NCBI GenBank assembly: GCA_963740525.1
Contig: CAVUEG010000011.1
Span: forward strand, 124,001 to 188,000
Direction: 5' to 3'
Length of the DNA: 64,000 nt
From: CAVUEG01 sp963740525
GTDB taxonomy: Bacteria > Actinomycetota > Actinomycetes > Propionibacteriales > Nocardioidaceae
Shown: one piece after another, positions 26,707 to 35,266 of the stretch
How the letters are laid out: each line of letters opens with the position of its first letter
Numbering within the stretch: position 1 is the first letter of the stretch
Translations under genes and position numbers: made by a program
The notes under the pieces: generated by a model
Databases searched by the model: none
The model's input: only the letters and a program-made list of their open reading frames with translations
What the model was told of the DNA's origin: nothing

Positions 26707-28178
26707 ATGGGTGCTGAGGTCGAGCAGCAGGAGTTCACCCGCGCGGACCGGACGCGGTACCGCGCGAAGGTGCGCCAGTGTCTGGACGTGTTCGCGCGGA
26801 TGCTGCGTGAGTCCGCGTTCGACACCGACGACCCGATGACGGGTCTGGAGATCGAGCTGAACCTCGTCGACGGCGAGGGAGACCCGGCGCTGAAGAACGC
26901 CGAGGCACTCGAGAAGATCGCCGACCCGGACTTCCAGACCGAGCTCGGGCAGTTCAACCTCGAGATCAACGTGCCGCCGCGCCGTCTCGGCGGGGGTGGC
27001 ATCGCCGCCTTCGAGAACGGCCTGCGTGACAGCCTCAACGACGCCGAGGCCAAGGCCAACGAGGTGGACGCCCACCTGGTGATGATCGGGATCCTGCCGA
27101 CGCTCTCCGAGGGGCACATGGGAGCGAGCAGTCTCAGCAGCAACCCCCGGTACCGCCTCCTCAGTGACCAGATCCTGGCTGCCCGCGGCGAGGATCTCGC
27201 GATCGACATCACCGGGGTCGAGCGGTTGCGGACGACCTCGGAGTCGATCGTCCCGGAGGCTGCGTGCACCAGCACGCAGCTGCACATCCAGGTGAGCCCG
27301 GAGCAGTTCCCGGAGTACTGGAACGCCTCCCAGGCCGTTCGTCGGTGCAGCTCGCACTCGGCGCCAACAGCCCGTTCCTGCTCGGCCGCGAGCTGTGGCG
27401 CGAGACCAGGATCCCGCTGTTCGAACAGGCCACGGACACCCGCAGCGACGAGCTGCGGGCTCAAGGGGTGCGTCCCCGGGTGTGGTTCGGCGAGCGGTGG
27501 ATCAACTCGATCTTCGACCTGTTCGAGGAGAACTTCCGCTACTTCCCCGCGCTCTTGCCGATCACCGAGGACGAGGACCCGCTGGAGGCGCTGGAGTCGG
27601 GGCGGACTCCGGAGCTGGCCGAGCTACGTCTGCACAACGGGACGATCTACCGCTGGAACCGTCCGGTGTACGACGTCTTCGAGGGCAGCCCGCACCTGCG
27701 GGTCGAGAACCGGGTCCTGGCGGCCGGCCCCACGGTGCTCGACACGATGGCGAACGCCGCCTTCTACTTCGGGCTCGTCCGAGCCCTGGCCGAGCACGCC
27801 CGCCCCCTGTGGTCGCAGATGTCGTTCAGCGCCGCCGAGGAGAACTTCCAGGTCGCGGCGCAGCAGGGGATCGGTGCGCAGGTCTACTGGCCGGGTCTGG
27901 GCGAGGTGCGCGCCACCGAGCTGACCGTGCGCCGCCTGCTGCCGATGGCGCACTCCGGACTGAAGGCGTGGGGTGTCGACGCGGAGGACCGGGACCGGCT
28001 GCTCGGCGTGATCGAGCAGCGCTGCCTGAAGGGGCAGAACGGCGCGAGCTGGTTCGCGGGCCGCTTCCACGAGCGGATGGACCGCGGTTCACCCGATCGT
28101 GCCGACGTGCTCCGCGCGACGCTGCAGGAGTACCGCGAGCGCATGCACACCAACGAGCCCGTGCACACCTGGGACTAG
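26707..28178 (+). CDS. Glutamate-cysteine ligase-family enzyme (GCS2-like), frameshifted near 27,338
   Basis: The first frame gives GLEIELNLVDGEGDPALKN, ELGQFNLEINVPPRRL and QLHIQVSPEQFPEYWNASQAV; the second continues directly with SSVQLALGANSPFLLGREL and runs to the stop at 28176-28178. One missing base near 27338-27340 restores a protein of about 490 residues. ELGQFNLEIN (nucleotide/metal site) and TSTQLHIQV place it in the glutamate-cysteine ligase GCS2 superfamily (gamma-glutamyl-amine bond formation with ATP). The exact product is unclear: this long form is common in actinobacteria that make mycothiol rather than glutathione, so a non-glutathione role is likely. Its last base overlaps the next convergent gene. 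Confidence 0.85.
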
Positions 28179-28609
28179 GCGGCGCTGCCCCGCGTTCGCG
28201 GCCGCTTCCAGACCTGGCTGCGCCCGGTGAGCACCTCGAGCCACCCGGTACGCGTCACCACGTGGAAGCCGGCGAGCTCCCAGCCGAGCTGGGCGAACGC
28301 CTGACGGGTGGCTGCCAGCCAGCAGGCATCTAGATCGTGCAGGACCGGGACCCCGGGCCGCGAGAGCCACACCAGAGGTTGCGACGTCGTGTCGCAGGCA
28401 GCCAGCAGCCGGTCGACGACCTCCGTGCGGAGACCGGCGTCGAGACCGGGGACGTCGGTGAAGGAGAAGCGTCTGCCTGCGGGGTGTCCGGCATGCACCA
28501 CGACCGGGAAGTTGCGATGAGGCTGCGCGGCGCGGAACCTGCGCACCTCGTCTCGCCACAGGGTCGCCCGGGCCTCGGCAGGGGGAGTGGCGGGGTCGAC
28601 GATGTCCAT
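28175..28609 (-). CDS. Hypothetical protein
   Basis: 144 residues from ATG 28609. It contains LWRDEVRRFRAAQPHRNFPVVVHAGHPAGRRF in pieces, a central VVDRLLAACDTTSQPLVWLSRPG and a basic C-terminus. No signal peptide, helix pair or catalytic motif is recognised. The stop overlaps the convergent ligase-family stop by three bases. The frame remains open upstream to 29677, but that part is antisense to the stress-protein gene and has no natural composition. The short form is supported by its clean start and position; function unknown. Confidence 0.65.
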   Translation of the reverse strand: MDIVDPATPPAEARATLWRDEVRRFRAAQPHRNFPVVVHAGHPAGRRFSFTDVPGLDAGLRTEVVDRLLAACDTTSQPLVWLSRPGVPVLHDLDACWLAATRQAFAQLGWELAGFHVVTRTGWLEVLTGRSQVWKRPRTRGSAA

Positions 28610-28753
28610 ACCGCCAGCCTCTCCCGAGGAGTGCCGGAGGGCTTCGCGCCGTCCACAGGCTGCCGCTCCGGCCGGGTTTCGGTTACGTTCGACACAGCGC
28701 TCACCGCGCTTACCCGTCGGGCTCCCCGTCCGACGCGTTACAGGGAGGTGTAG

Positions 28754-29152
28754 ATGACCACCATCGTGGTCGGGTACGTACCCAAGCCCGAGGGCCACGC
28801 GGCCGTGGCCGCAGCCGTCGAGCAGGCGAAGCTGCGGGGGAGCCGCGTGATCGTGGTCAACTCTCATCGCGGAGGCGGAGACTTCGACGAGGTCAAGGCG
28901 GTGAAGTCCCAGTCCGAGATGGAGGCGCTCTCCGCCCAGATGGCCGAGGCCGGCGTCGAGTACGAGGTGCACCAGTTCGTCCGAGGCAAGGATCCCGCAG
29001 AGGACCTGATCTCGATCGCGGTCGACAGCCAGGCGGATCTGATCGTGATCGGCCTGCGTCGCCGCACCCCGGTGGGCAAGCTGATCCTGGGCAGCAACGC
29101 CCAGCAGATCCTGCTGGACGCCCCCTGCCCGGTGCTGGCAGTCAAGGCCTGA
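28754..29152 (+). CDS. Universal stress protein (UspA fold)
   Basis: 132 residues from ATG 28754, with AGGGAGG 5 bases upstream. The single Usp domain starts with TTIVVGYVPKPEG and ends with GKLILGSNAQQILLDAPCPVLAVK. The ATP-loop region reads GLRRRTPVGKLILGS: the terminal G-x9-G-S part is present, but the second Gly of the usual G-x2-G is Arg, so nucleotide binding may be altered. It is transcribed away from the hypothetical gene and ahead of the FAD enzyme. Confidence 0.93.
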   Translation: MTTIVVGYVPKPEGHAAVAAAVEQAKLRGSRVIVVNSHRGGGDFDEVKAVKSQSEMEALSAQMAEAGVEYEVHQFVRGKDPAEDLISIAVDSQADLIVIGLRRRTPVGKLILGSNAQQILLDAPCPVLAVKA

Positions 29153-29208
29153 TTCTCCGGGTCCATCGGCCGTGGACGCGGCGCAGTGCCGGCTGTCACC
29201 GTTGACGC

Positions 29209-30579
29209 GTGACACGCATGCTCGACGCCGACTACCTCGTGGTGGGGGCCGGCGCCGCCGGGATGGCCTTCGCCGACTCCGTTCTCGACCACGCGGACGT
29301 CCGTGTGGCTCTCGTCGACCGTCGCCACGGCAGCGGCGGGCACTGGCTCGAGGCCTACCCGTTCGTCCGGCTGCACCAGGCCTCTGCCTTCTACGGCGTC
29401 GCCTCGACACTGCTGGGTGGAGGGCGGCTGCAGCAGCAGGGTCCTGAGCAGGGGTTGCAGGAACGGGCCACCCAGCCGGAGATCTGCGCCTACTTCGCCC
29501 GGATCCTGGATGTGATGGTGGAGTCGGGACGGGTCGACTTCCTGCCCAACAGCGAGTACGTCGGCGACCGCACCGTCGTGTCGCGCATCTCGGGCGAGCG
29601 GTTCGACGTGCCCGAGCGGTGCCGGATCGTCGACGCCCGCTACCTGGCCCCTGGGATCCCTGCCGAGACCCCGCCACCCTTCGAGGTCGCCGAAGGCGCC
29701 CGGGTGGTACCGGTCAACGACCTCGTCCTGCTGGACGACGCCCCGAGCCAGTTCGTCGTGGCCGGGTCGGGAAAGACCGCGACTGACGCCTGCATCTGGC
29801 TGCTCTCACGCGGCGTCGACCCGGATGCGATCTGCTGGGTGCGACCCCGTGACCCGTGGATGCTGAACCGGGCCGTCGTCCAGCCTGACCCCGCGATCTT
29901 CCTCGGCATGGCCGCCGACACCATGCAGGCGGCAGCCGACGCACGCTCGCTCGACGAGCTGTTCCTCCGGCTCGAGGACGCCGGCATCATGCTGCGCGTC
30001 GACCGCACGGTTCTGCCGACGATGGCCAAGACGCCGACCCTCGCGATGTGGGAGCTGGAGCACCTGCGCACGCTCGAGAACGTCGTACGACGAGGACACA
30101 TCGCAGCTGTGGAGCGCGGTCGGCTCGGGTTCACCGGCGGTTCGCTCGCCGTGGCCGACGACGCCCTGGTCGTGCACTGCGCCGCCGACGGGCTCAAGTA
30201 CCCGCCCCTGGTGCCGGTCTGGGGACCGGAGGCGATCACCCTGCAGCCGATCCGGGCCGGCTTCCCCTGCTTCGGGGCGGCACTGGTCGGGTACGTCGAG
30301 GCGACCCGCGAGGACGACGGCGAGAAGAACCGGCTGTGCCCGCCCTCGCCGTACGGCGACTCGATGACTGCCTGGGCGCGGATGAACGTCCTCGGCACCC
30401 GCGCCGCGATGTCGTTCTCGGCCGAGCCGGACATCAAGGAGTGGGCAGACCGGGTGGCGCTGAACCCGGCGCGGATTCCGCCCGGGCACCCAGGCTCCCC
30501 GGCACTGGACGACGCCCGCGAGCGGCTGGCGGCTCACACGCGTCCCGGCCTGGCCCGGCTCGCCGAGCTGATGCTTTGA
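29209..30579 (+). CDS. FAD/NAD(P)-binding oxidoreductase
   Basis: 456 residues. The N-terminal Rossmann motif is VVGAGAAGMAF (residues ~11-21), followed by an acidic ribose-binding residue in VALVDRRHGSGGHW. A second nucleotide site appears at FVVAGSGKTATDACIWLL. The layout resembles flavin-containing monooxygenase/lycopene cyclase-like flavoproteins, but no characteristic FMO motif is seen. GTG 29209 is the longest start; ATG 29218 is also possible. Five bases separate it from the HhH gene, so the two are likely co-transcribed. Substrate unknown. Confidence 0.82.
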   Translation: MTRMLDADYLVVGAGAAGMAFADSVLDHADVRVALVDRRHGSGGHWLEAYPFVRLHQASAFYGVASTLLGGGRLQQQGPEQGLQERATQPEICAYFARILDVMVESGRVDFLPNSEYVGDRTVVSRISGERFDVPERCRIVDARYLAPGIPAETPPPFEVAEGARVVPVNDLVLLDDAPSQFVVAGSGKTATDACIWLLSRGVDPDAICWVRPRDPWMLNRAVVQPDPAIFLGMAADTMQAAADARSLDELFLRLEDAGIMLRVDRTVLPTMAKTPTLAMWELEHLRTLENVVRRGHIAAVERGRLGFTGGSLAVADDALVVHCAADGLKYPPLVPVWGPEAITLQPIRAGFPCFGAALVGYVEATREDDGEKNRLCPPSPYGDSMTAWARMNVLGTRAAMSFSAEPDIKEWADRVALNPARIPPGHPGSPALDDARERLAAHTRPGLARLAELML

Positions 30580-30583
30580 GAGA

Positions 30584-31156
30584 ATGATCCGCATGGGCTT
30601 CCATCTCACGGGCGACCCCGCCGCCGACCAGGTCCTCACCGACGACCCGTTCGCGCTGCTCTGCGGGATGCTGCTGGACCAGCAGTTCCCCATGGAGCGC
30701 GCGTTCGCGGGGCCGGCGAAGATCCTCGAGCGCTTCGGCACCCTCGACCCGGTCGCGGTCGCCGAGGCAGACCCCGAGGAGTTCGCCGCGGTCTGCGCCA
30801 CCCCGCCGGCGGTGCACCGCTTCCCGGGCTCGATGGCCAAGCGGCTCCAGGCTCTCGCCGCCCAGGTGGTCGCCGAGTACGACGCGGACACCTCTCGGAT
30901 CTGGACCACCGCGACCACAGGTCAGGAGCTCGTACGACGGATCCAGGCGCTGCCCGGCTTCGGAAGGCAGAAGGCCCAGATCTTCACAGCGCTGCTGGCC
31001 AAGCAGGCCGGTGTCGCCCCCGACGGATGGCAGGAGGCGGTCGGCGACTACGCCGATCCCGAGGGCTTCCGCTCGATCGCTGATGTGCGTGACCAGGCGT
31101 CGCTGGAGCGCGTGCGCGCGTTCAAGAAGGAGAAGAAGGCGGCCGCACGCGGCTGA
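30584..31156 (+). CDS. HhH-GPD-type DNA glycosylase-like protein
   Basis: 190 residues. Residues ~22-60 carry LLCGMLLDQQFPMERAFAG, the helical start of the EndoIII/AlkA fold, and ALPGFGRQKAQIFTALL (near 125-141) is the helix-hairpin-helix. The usual VDTHV-type segment with the catalytic Asp and the C-terminal four-cysteine iron-sulphur loop are not seen; APDGWQEAVGDYADP stands at the expected place. It is a recognised small actinobacterial subfamily of unproved activity. Start ATG 30584; ATG 30593 is an alternative with a GAGAGA at fair spacing. The C-terminal tail is Lys-rich. Confidence 0.85.
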   Translation: MIRMGFHLTGDPAADQVLTDDPFALLCGMLLDQQFPMERAFAGPAKILERFGTLDPVAVAEADPEEFAAVCATPPAVHRFPGSMAKRLQALAAQVVAEYDADTSRIWTTATTGQELVRRIQALPGFGRQKAQIFTALLAKQAGVAPDGWQEAVGDYADPEGFRSIADVRDQASLERVRAFKKEKKAAARG

Positions 31157-31268
31157 GTCCGGGGGCGGTGGCTTGTCCTGCCGTGCTGGCGTGTCAGAAT
31201 GACCCTGCGGCTCTTGACGTGAACGGGCTTTGCCGCGCCCGACATCCGTTTTGTGCGAGAGGTAGTAC

Positions 31269-32857
31269 GTGTCGAGCACGTCCCGCAAGCTCCCTGCCGA
31301 TGTCCTGGCACACCCCGAGGTTGTCGCGCTCCTGCAGCACGGCAAGGACCTCGGCCAGGTCTCGGCCCAGGCAGTCCGTGATGCCAGCGAGTCCGCCGCC
31401 GTCACCCCCCAGCATCTGCGTGCGCTGCTCCGTCATCTGAGTGAGGAAGGAGTCTCCGTGGTGGTTTCCGCCGAGGACTCCGGCAAGCGCGCCGTCGCTG
31501 CCAGCAAGAGCCGCTCGACCGTCTCGGCCGCCGCCAAGAAGGCGCCCGCCAAGAAGACGCCCGCGAAGAAGGCTGTCGCCGAGCCCGCCAAGAAGGCACC
31601 CGTCAAGAAGGCGGCGGCGAAGAAGGCGACGGCTCCGGCCGCCAAGTCGGCCCCCGCCAAGGCCGCCCCCGCCAAGGCCGCCCCCGCCAAGAGGCGGCGA
31701 AGAAGGCCCCCGCCAAGAAGGCCCCCGCGAAGAAGGCGACCGAGGCCGTCGAGCCCGCCGTGGAGCCCGTAGCCGCGATCATCGGCCCGGACGGCAAGAA
31801 GATCCTGCCCGACGTTCCGGACGAGGAGTTCGAGAAGGACCTCAAGACCGACCCGGCCTTGAAGGAGGCGGAGGTCGAGGCCCGCGGGTACGTCGTGTCC
31901 TCCTCTGACGAGTCCGACGAGCCGGTGCAGCAGGTCATGGTGGCCGGTGCCACCGCCGACCCGGTCAAGGACTACCTCAAGCAGATCGGCAAGGTTCCGC
32001 TGCTCAACGCGGAGATGGAGGTCGAGCTCGCCAAGCGGATCGAGGCCGGCCTGTTCTCCGAGGAGAAGCTCGCCAAGGGCGGCAAGGTCTCGGCGAAGAT
32101 GCGCGAAGAGCTGGAGTGGATCTCCGACGACGGCCGACGGGCGAAGAATCACCTGCTCGAGGCGAACCTGCGACTCGTGGTCTCGCTGGCCAAGCGGTAC
32201 ACCGGTCGCGGCATGCTCTTCCTGGACCTGATCCAGGAGGGCAACCTCGGTCTGATCCGCGCGGTCGAGAAGTTCGACTACACCAAGGGCTACAAGTTCT
32301 CGACGTACGCCACGTGGTGGATCCGCCAGGCGATCACGCGGGCGATGGCCGACCAGGCGCGCACCATCCGGATCCCCGTGCACATGGTCGAGGTCATCAA
32401 CAAGCTGGCCAGGGTCCAGCGGCAGATGCTCCAGGACCTGGGGCGCGAGCCCACGCCGGAGGAGCTCGCCAAGGAGCTCGACATGACCCCGGAGAAGGTC
32501 ATCGAGGTGCAGAAGTACGGCCGCGAGCCGATCTCCCTGCACACCCCCCTCGGTGAGGACGGCGACTCCGAGTTCGGCGACCTGATCGAGGACTCCGAGG
32601 CGATCGTGCCGGCCGACGCGGTGTCGTTCACCCTGCTCCAGGAGCAGCTGCACGCCGTGCTCGACACCCTCTCCGAGCGTGAGGCGGGTGTCGTCTCCAT
32701 GCGGTTCGGCCTCACCGACGGCCAGCCCAAGACCCTCGACGAGATCGGCAAGGTCTACGGCGTCACGCGTGAGCGGATCCGTCAGATCGAGTCGAAGACG
32801 ATGTCGAAGCTGCGGCACCCGAGCCGCTCGCAGGTCCTGCGCGACTACCTGGACTGA
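31269..32857 (+). CDS. rpoD: Primary RNA polymerase sigma factor (RpoD/SigA/HrdB), frameshifted near 31,692
   Basis: 529 residues after repair. GTG 31269 begins a short region 1.1 (PADVLAHPEVVALLQHGKDL), then a tract of Lys/Ala/Pro repeats (PAKKAPAKK-like, bases ~31530-31745). Inside that tract AAGAAG has become AAGAG (31689-31693): one lost base moves the frame, and the sequence resumes correctly as GPDGKKILPDVPDEEFEKDL. Regions 1.2 (DPVKDYLKQIGKVPLL), 2 (DLIQEGNLGLIRAVEKFDYT), 3 and 4 (VTRERIRQIESKTMSKLRHP) are complete. It directs housekeeping transcription. A genuine frameshift would be lethal, so a sequence error is most likely. Confidence 0.93.
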
Positions 32858-32946
32858 CCGCTAGCCCACCCCCGGCGGCACTTCCGAGCAGGTCGGGTCG
32901 TCCCTAGAGTGGGAGGCTCGAAGCGTCGGACGCGAGGCGGTGGTTC

Positions 32947-34560
32947 ATGGCCAGCCGTCGTGCGGTGGTGGTCCGCCAGGCGCTCCGCAGCTCGCGACTT
33001 CGCCGTCTCCTCGCGGCGTTCCTCATCTTCAACATCGCGGAGTGGGCGAACTGGATCGCCATCCTGGTCTGGGCCTACGGCCTCGGCGGGGTGCGCTGGG
33101 CCAGTGCGGCGGCCCTGATCCAGCTGCTTCCGGCGGCCGTGCTCGCCTCGCCGGCCGCGGCGCTTTCGTCACGGGTCACCCGCCCCGTCGCGCTCACCCT
33201 GGGCTACGGAGCGCAAGGTGTGCTGTACGTCGCCCTGGGAACCCTTCTCGCCTGTGACGCCCCGCTCGTCGTCATCGGACTCATCGCCGCCGTGGCGTCG
33301 GTGGCCGTCACGTTGACGCGTCCGGTGCACAACGCGATTCTCCCGGAGATCTCCGACACCACTGAAGAGCTCACTGTGGGCAACTCGGCGTCGGGCGCCG
33401 CGGAGGCCGCGGCGATCCTGGTGGGCCCGCTGGCGAGCGGGCTGTTGATCTCCCTCCTCGGCCCGGGCGGGGTGGTCCTGGTGATGGGTGCCCTGTCGCT
33501 CGTGGCCTGCCTGGCGACCGCCTCGCTTCGACGGGTGGACGCCCGGCCCGTCCCCGTCTCCCGGTCCGGCACCCGCGCCGACAGCCCGGCTCGGAAGGTC
33601 CTGCGGGACCCTGCGGCGAGGACGCTCGTGGGCCTCGTAGCCGCGGAGAACGCGCTCGTCGGCATGATGGACATCCTGTTCGTGGTGCTGGCGCTCGACC
33701 TGCTGGGCATGGGTGCGTCGGGCCCGGGAGTCCTCAACTCGGCGATCGGGCTGGGTGGCCTGGCCGGTGCCACCGTCACCTTCCTCCTGGTGGGTCGCCA
33801 GCGGCTGGCACCGATGCTCGTTCTTGGAGGAGTCGTGGCCGGGCTCGCGTTCGGCCTGGCCGGCTTCGTCTCGGCTCCGGCCGCCGCCGTACTCCTCGTG
33901 GCCGTCAGCGGGGCAGGCAAGCTCTTCTTCGACGTCACCACGCGCACGTTCCTCCAGCGGTCGCTGCCGGACCGGTTGTTGACGGCGGTGTTCGGGCTCA
34001 ACGAGGCCGTGATGATGGCTGGGCTGGCGATCGGAACCGTGCTCACCCCGCTCCTGGTGGAGCAGCTCGGCCCGCGCCAGGCCTTCGTGGGCGCCGGCCT
34101 CCTGCTCCCACTGACCTCGCTCCTGGCCTGGCCCTACCTTCGCCGTCACGACACGGGGTCACAGGCACCTGTCGACGTACTCGACCTGCTGCGACGGGTT
34201 CCGCTGCTGGGGGTTCTCCCGCCGCGAGTCGTCGAGCGCCTGGCCCGCGAGGCGATCGAGGTCACCGCGTCCGCGGGGACGACGCTGGTCACGGAGGGAG
34301 AGCCCGGGGACCGCTTCTTCGTGATCCGGTCCGGCCGTGTGGAGGTCAGCCACGGCGATCGGGTGATCCGACAGCTGGGCGAGGGGGACTGGTTCGGTGA
34401 GCTGGCACTGCTCCGCGACATTCCTCGTACGGCGACCGTCACCGGGCTGTCGGCCACCACCCTCTGTGTCCTCGAACGCGACAGCTTCCTGGCCGCGGTC
34501 GCCCCGACGCGGGTGTCGTTGGAGGTCGCGGACGCACACGCGAGGGAGCACTACCTCTGA
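32947..34560 (+). CDS. MFS transporter fused to a C-terminal cyclic-nucleotide-binding domain
   Basis: 537 residues. Residues ~20-400 hold ten to twelve transmembrane helices of an MFS_3-like exporter (start FNIAEWANWIAILVWAYG). Residues ~410-530 form a Crp-like cNMP domain: GTTLVTEGEPGDRFFVIRSG, then the phosphate-binding cassette FGELALLRDIPRTATV with the conserved Glu and Arg, so ligand binding looks competent. No DNA-binding HTH follows. Transport may be gated or modulated by cAMP or a related ligand (inference). It follows the sigma gene by 89 bases. Confidence 0.92.
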   Translation: MASRRAVVVRQALRSSRLRRLLAAFLIFNIAEWANWIAILVWAYGLGGVRWASAAALIQLLPAAVLASPAAALSSRVTRPVALTLGYGAQGVLYVALGTLLACDAPLVVIGLIAAVASVAVTLTRPVHNAILPEISDTTEELTVGNSASGAAEAAAILVGPLASGLLISLLGPGGVVLVMGALSLVACLATASLRRVDARPVPVSRSGTRADSPARKVLRDPAARTLVGLVAAENALVGMMDILFVVLALDLLGMGASGPGVLNSAIGLGGLAGATVTFLLVGRQRLAPMLVLGGVVAGLAFGLAGFVSAPAAAVLLVAVSGAGKLFFDVTTRTFLQRSLPDRLLTAVFGLNEAVMMAGLAIGTVLTPLLVEQLGPRQAFVGAGLLLPLTSLLAWPYLRRHDTGSQAPVDVLDLLRRVPLLGVLPPRVVERLAREAIEVTASAGTTLVTEGEPGDRFFVIRSGRVEVSHGDRVIRQLGEGDWFGELALLRDIPRTATVTGLSATTLCVLERDSFLAAVAPTRVSLEVADAHAREHYL

Positions 34561-34678
34561 GGTCTGGACCGGTCTTCCACCCCGGATGCAACGGACTTCG
34601 GGGGGTCGGCGTCTTGGCTTCAGTGACGTCGCCCGGCGGCACCCGCCCTGCGGAAAGAGTAGAGAAGGAAGCAAGATC

Positions 34679-35266
34679 ATGACCCACACGGCCAAGCGCT
34701 CACCCGCTCGTGGCCTCGCCACCGTCGGCGCCGCGGCAATCAGCATCGGCACCCTGGCAGTCGGAGGCACCTCGGCCTTCGCGAGCGAGGTGGCACCCAT
34801 GGCGACCCAGGCGTTCACGGACGCGCACGGGGACAGCCAGGCAGGCTCCGACATCCACCGCGTCAAGGTGGTCAACGGCAAGCCGCTGCGCATCGTCATC
34901 CGCCACGCCGACCTGGTGCCGTCGTACGAGAGCTCCAACGGGCTCAAGCTGTTCCTGGACACCGACAAGTCCCGGAAGGGCCCCGAGCTCGTCTTCCTCG
35001 CCGGTCTGTTCGAGGGCACTGACTACGGCCTGCTGCGTGCTGACGGCTGGAAGCGCAAGAACGACCGCGTGGTCCACTGCAGTCACCGGATGCGTCTCGA
35101 CTACGACAAGGACACCACCCGGATCAAGATCGGACGGGCCTGCCTCGACGGTGCCAAGCAGATCCGGGTCGCGGTCCGCACGGCGGGCAAGACCACCGAC
35201 GGGACCATGGACCACGACTGGCTGTCCGGCCGTCGCGCCTGGACCTCGTGGGTGGCCCGACGTTGA
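34679..35266 (+). CDS. Secreted hypothetical protein
   Basis: 195 residues from ATG 34679 with GAAGGAA upstream. The N-terminus has basic residues, a hydrophobic core (ATVGAAAISIGTLAVGGTSAFA) and an AFAS-like cleavage site near residue 35. The mature part is strand-rich, with FTDAHGDSQAGSDIHRVKVVNG and LKLFLDTDKSRKGPEL segments, two cysteines (VVHCSHRMRL and GRACLDG) that may form a disulphide, and a basic end. This layout is seen in secreted actinobacterial proteins of unknown role. It abuts the convergent transporter gene. Confidence 0.78.
   Translation: MTHTAKRSPARGLATVGAAAISIGTLAVGGTSAFASEVAPMATQAFTDAHGDSQAGSDIHRVKVVNGKPLRIVIRHADLVPSYESSNGLKLFLDTDKSRKGPELVFLAGLFEGTDYGLLRADGWKRKNDRVVHCSHRMRLDYDKDTTRIKIGRACLDGAKQIRVAVRTAGKTTDGTMDHDWLSGRRAWTSWVARR

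Noticed and set aside
28610..29677. Upstream extension of the hypothetical minus-strand gene at 28.2-28.6 kb
   Set aside because: The extension runs antisense to the universal stress protein and FAD enzyme genes and has no natural start or family match.
31530..31745. Repetitive AAGAAGGC-type tract as a tandem repeat or CRISPR-like array
   Set aside because: It is the normal Lys/Ala/Pro-rich N-terminal tract of an actinobacterial primary sigma factor; no spacers.
31269..31772. Programmed frameshifting to regulate the sigma factor
   Set aside because: No slippery heptamer or downstream pseudoknot is evident, and four other genes in the window show similar single-base breaks, which favours sequence error.
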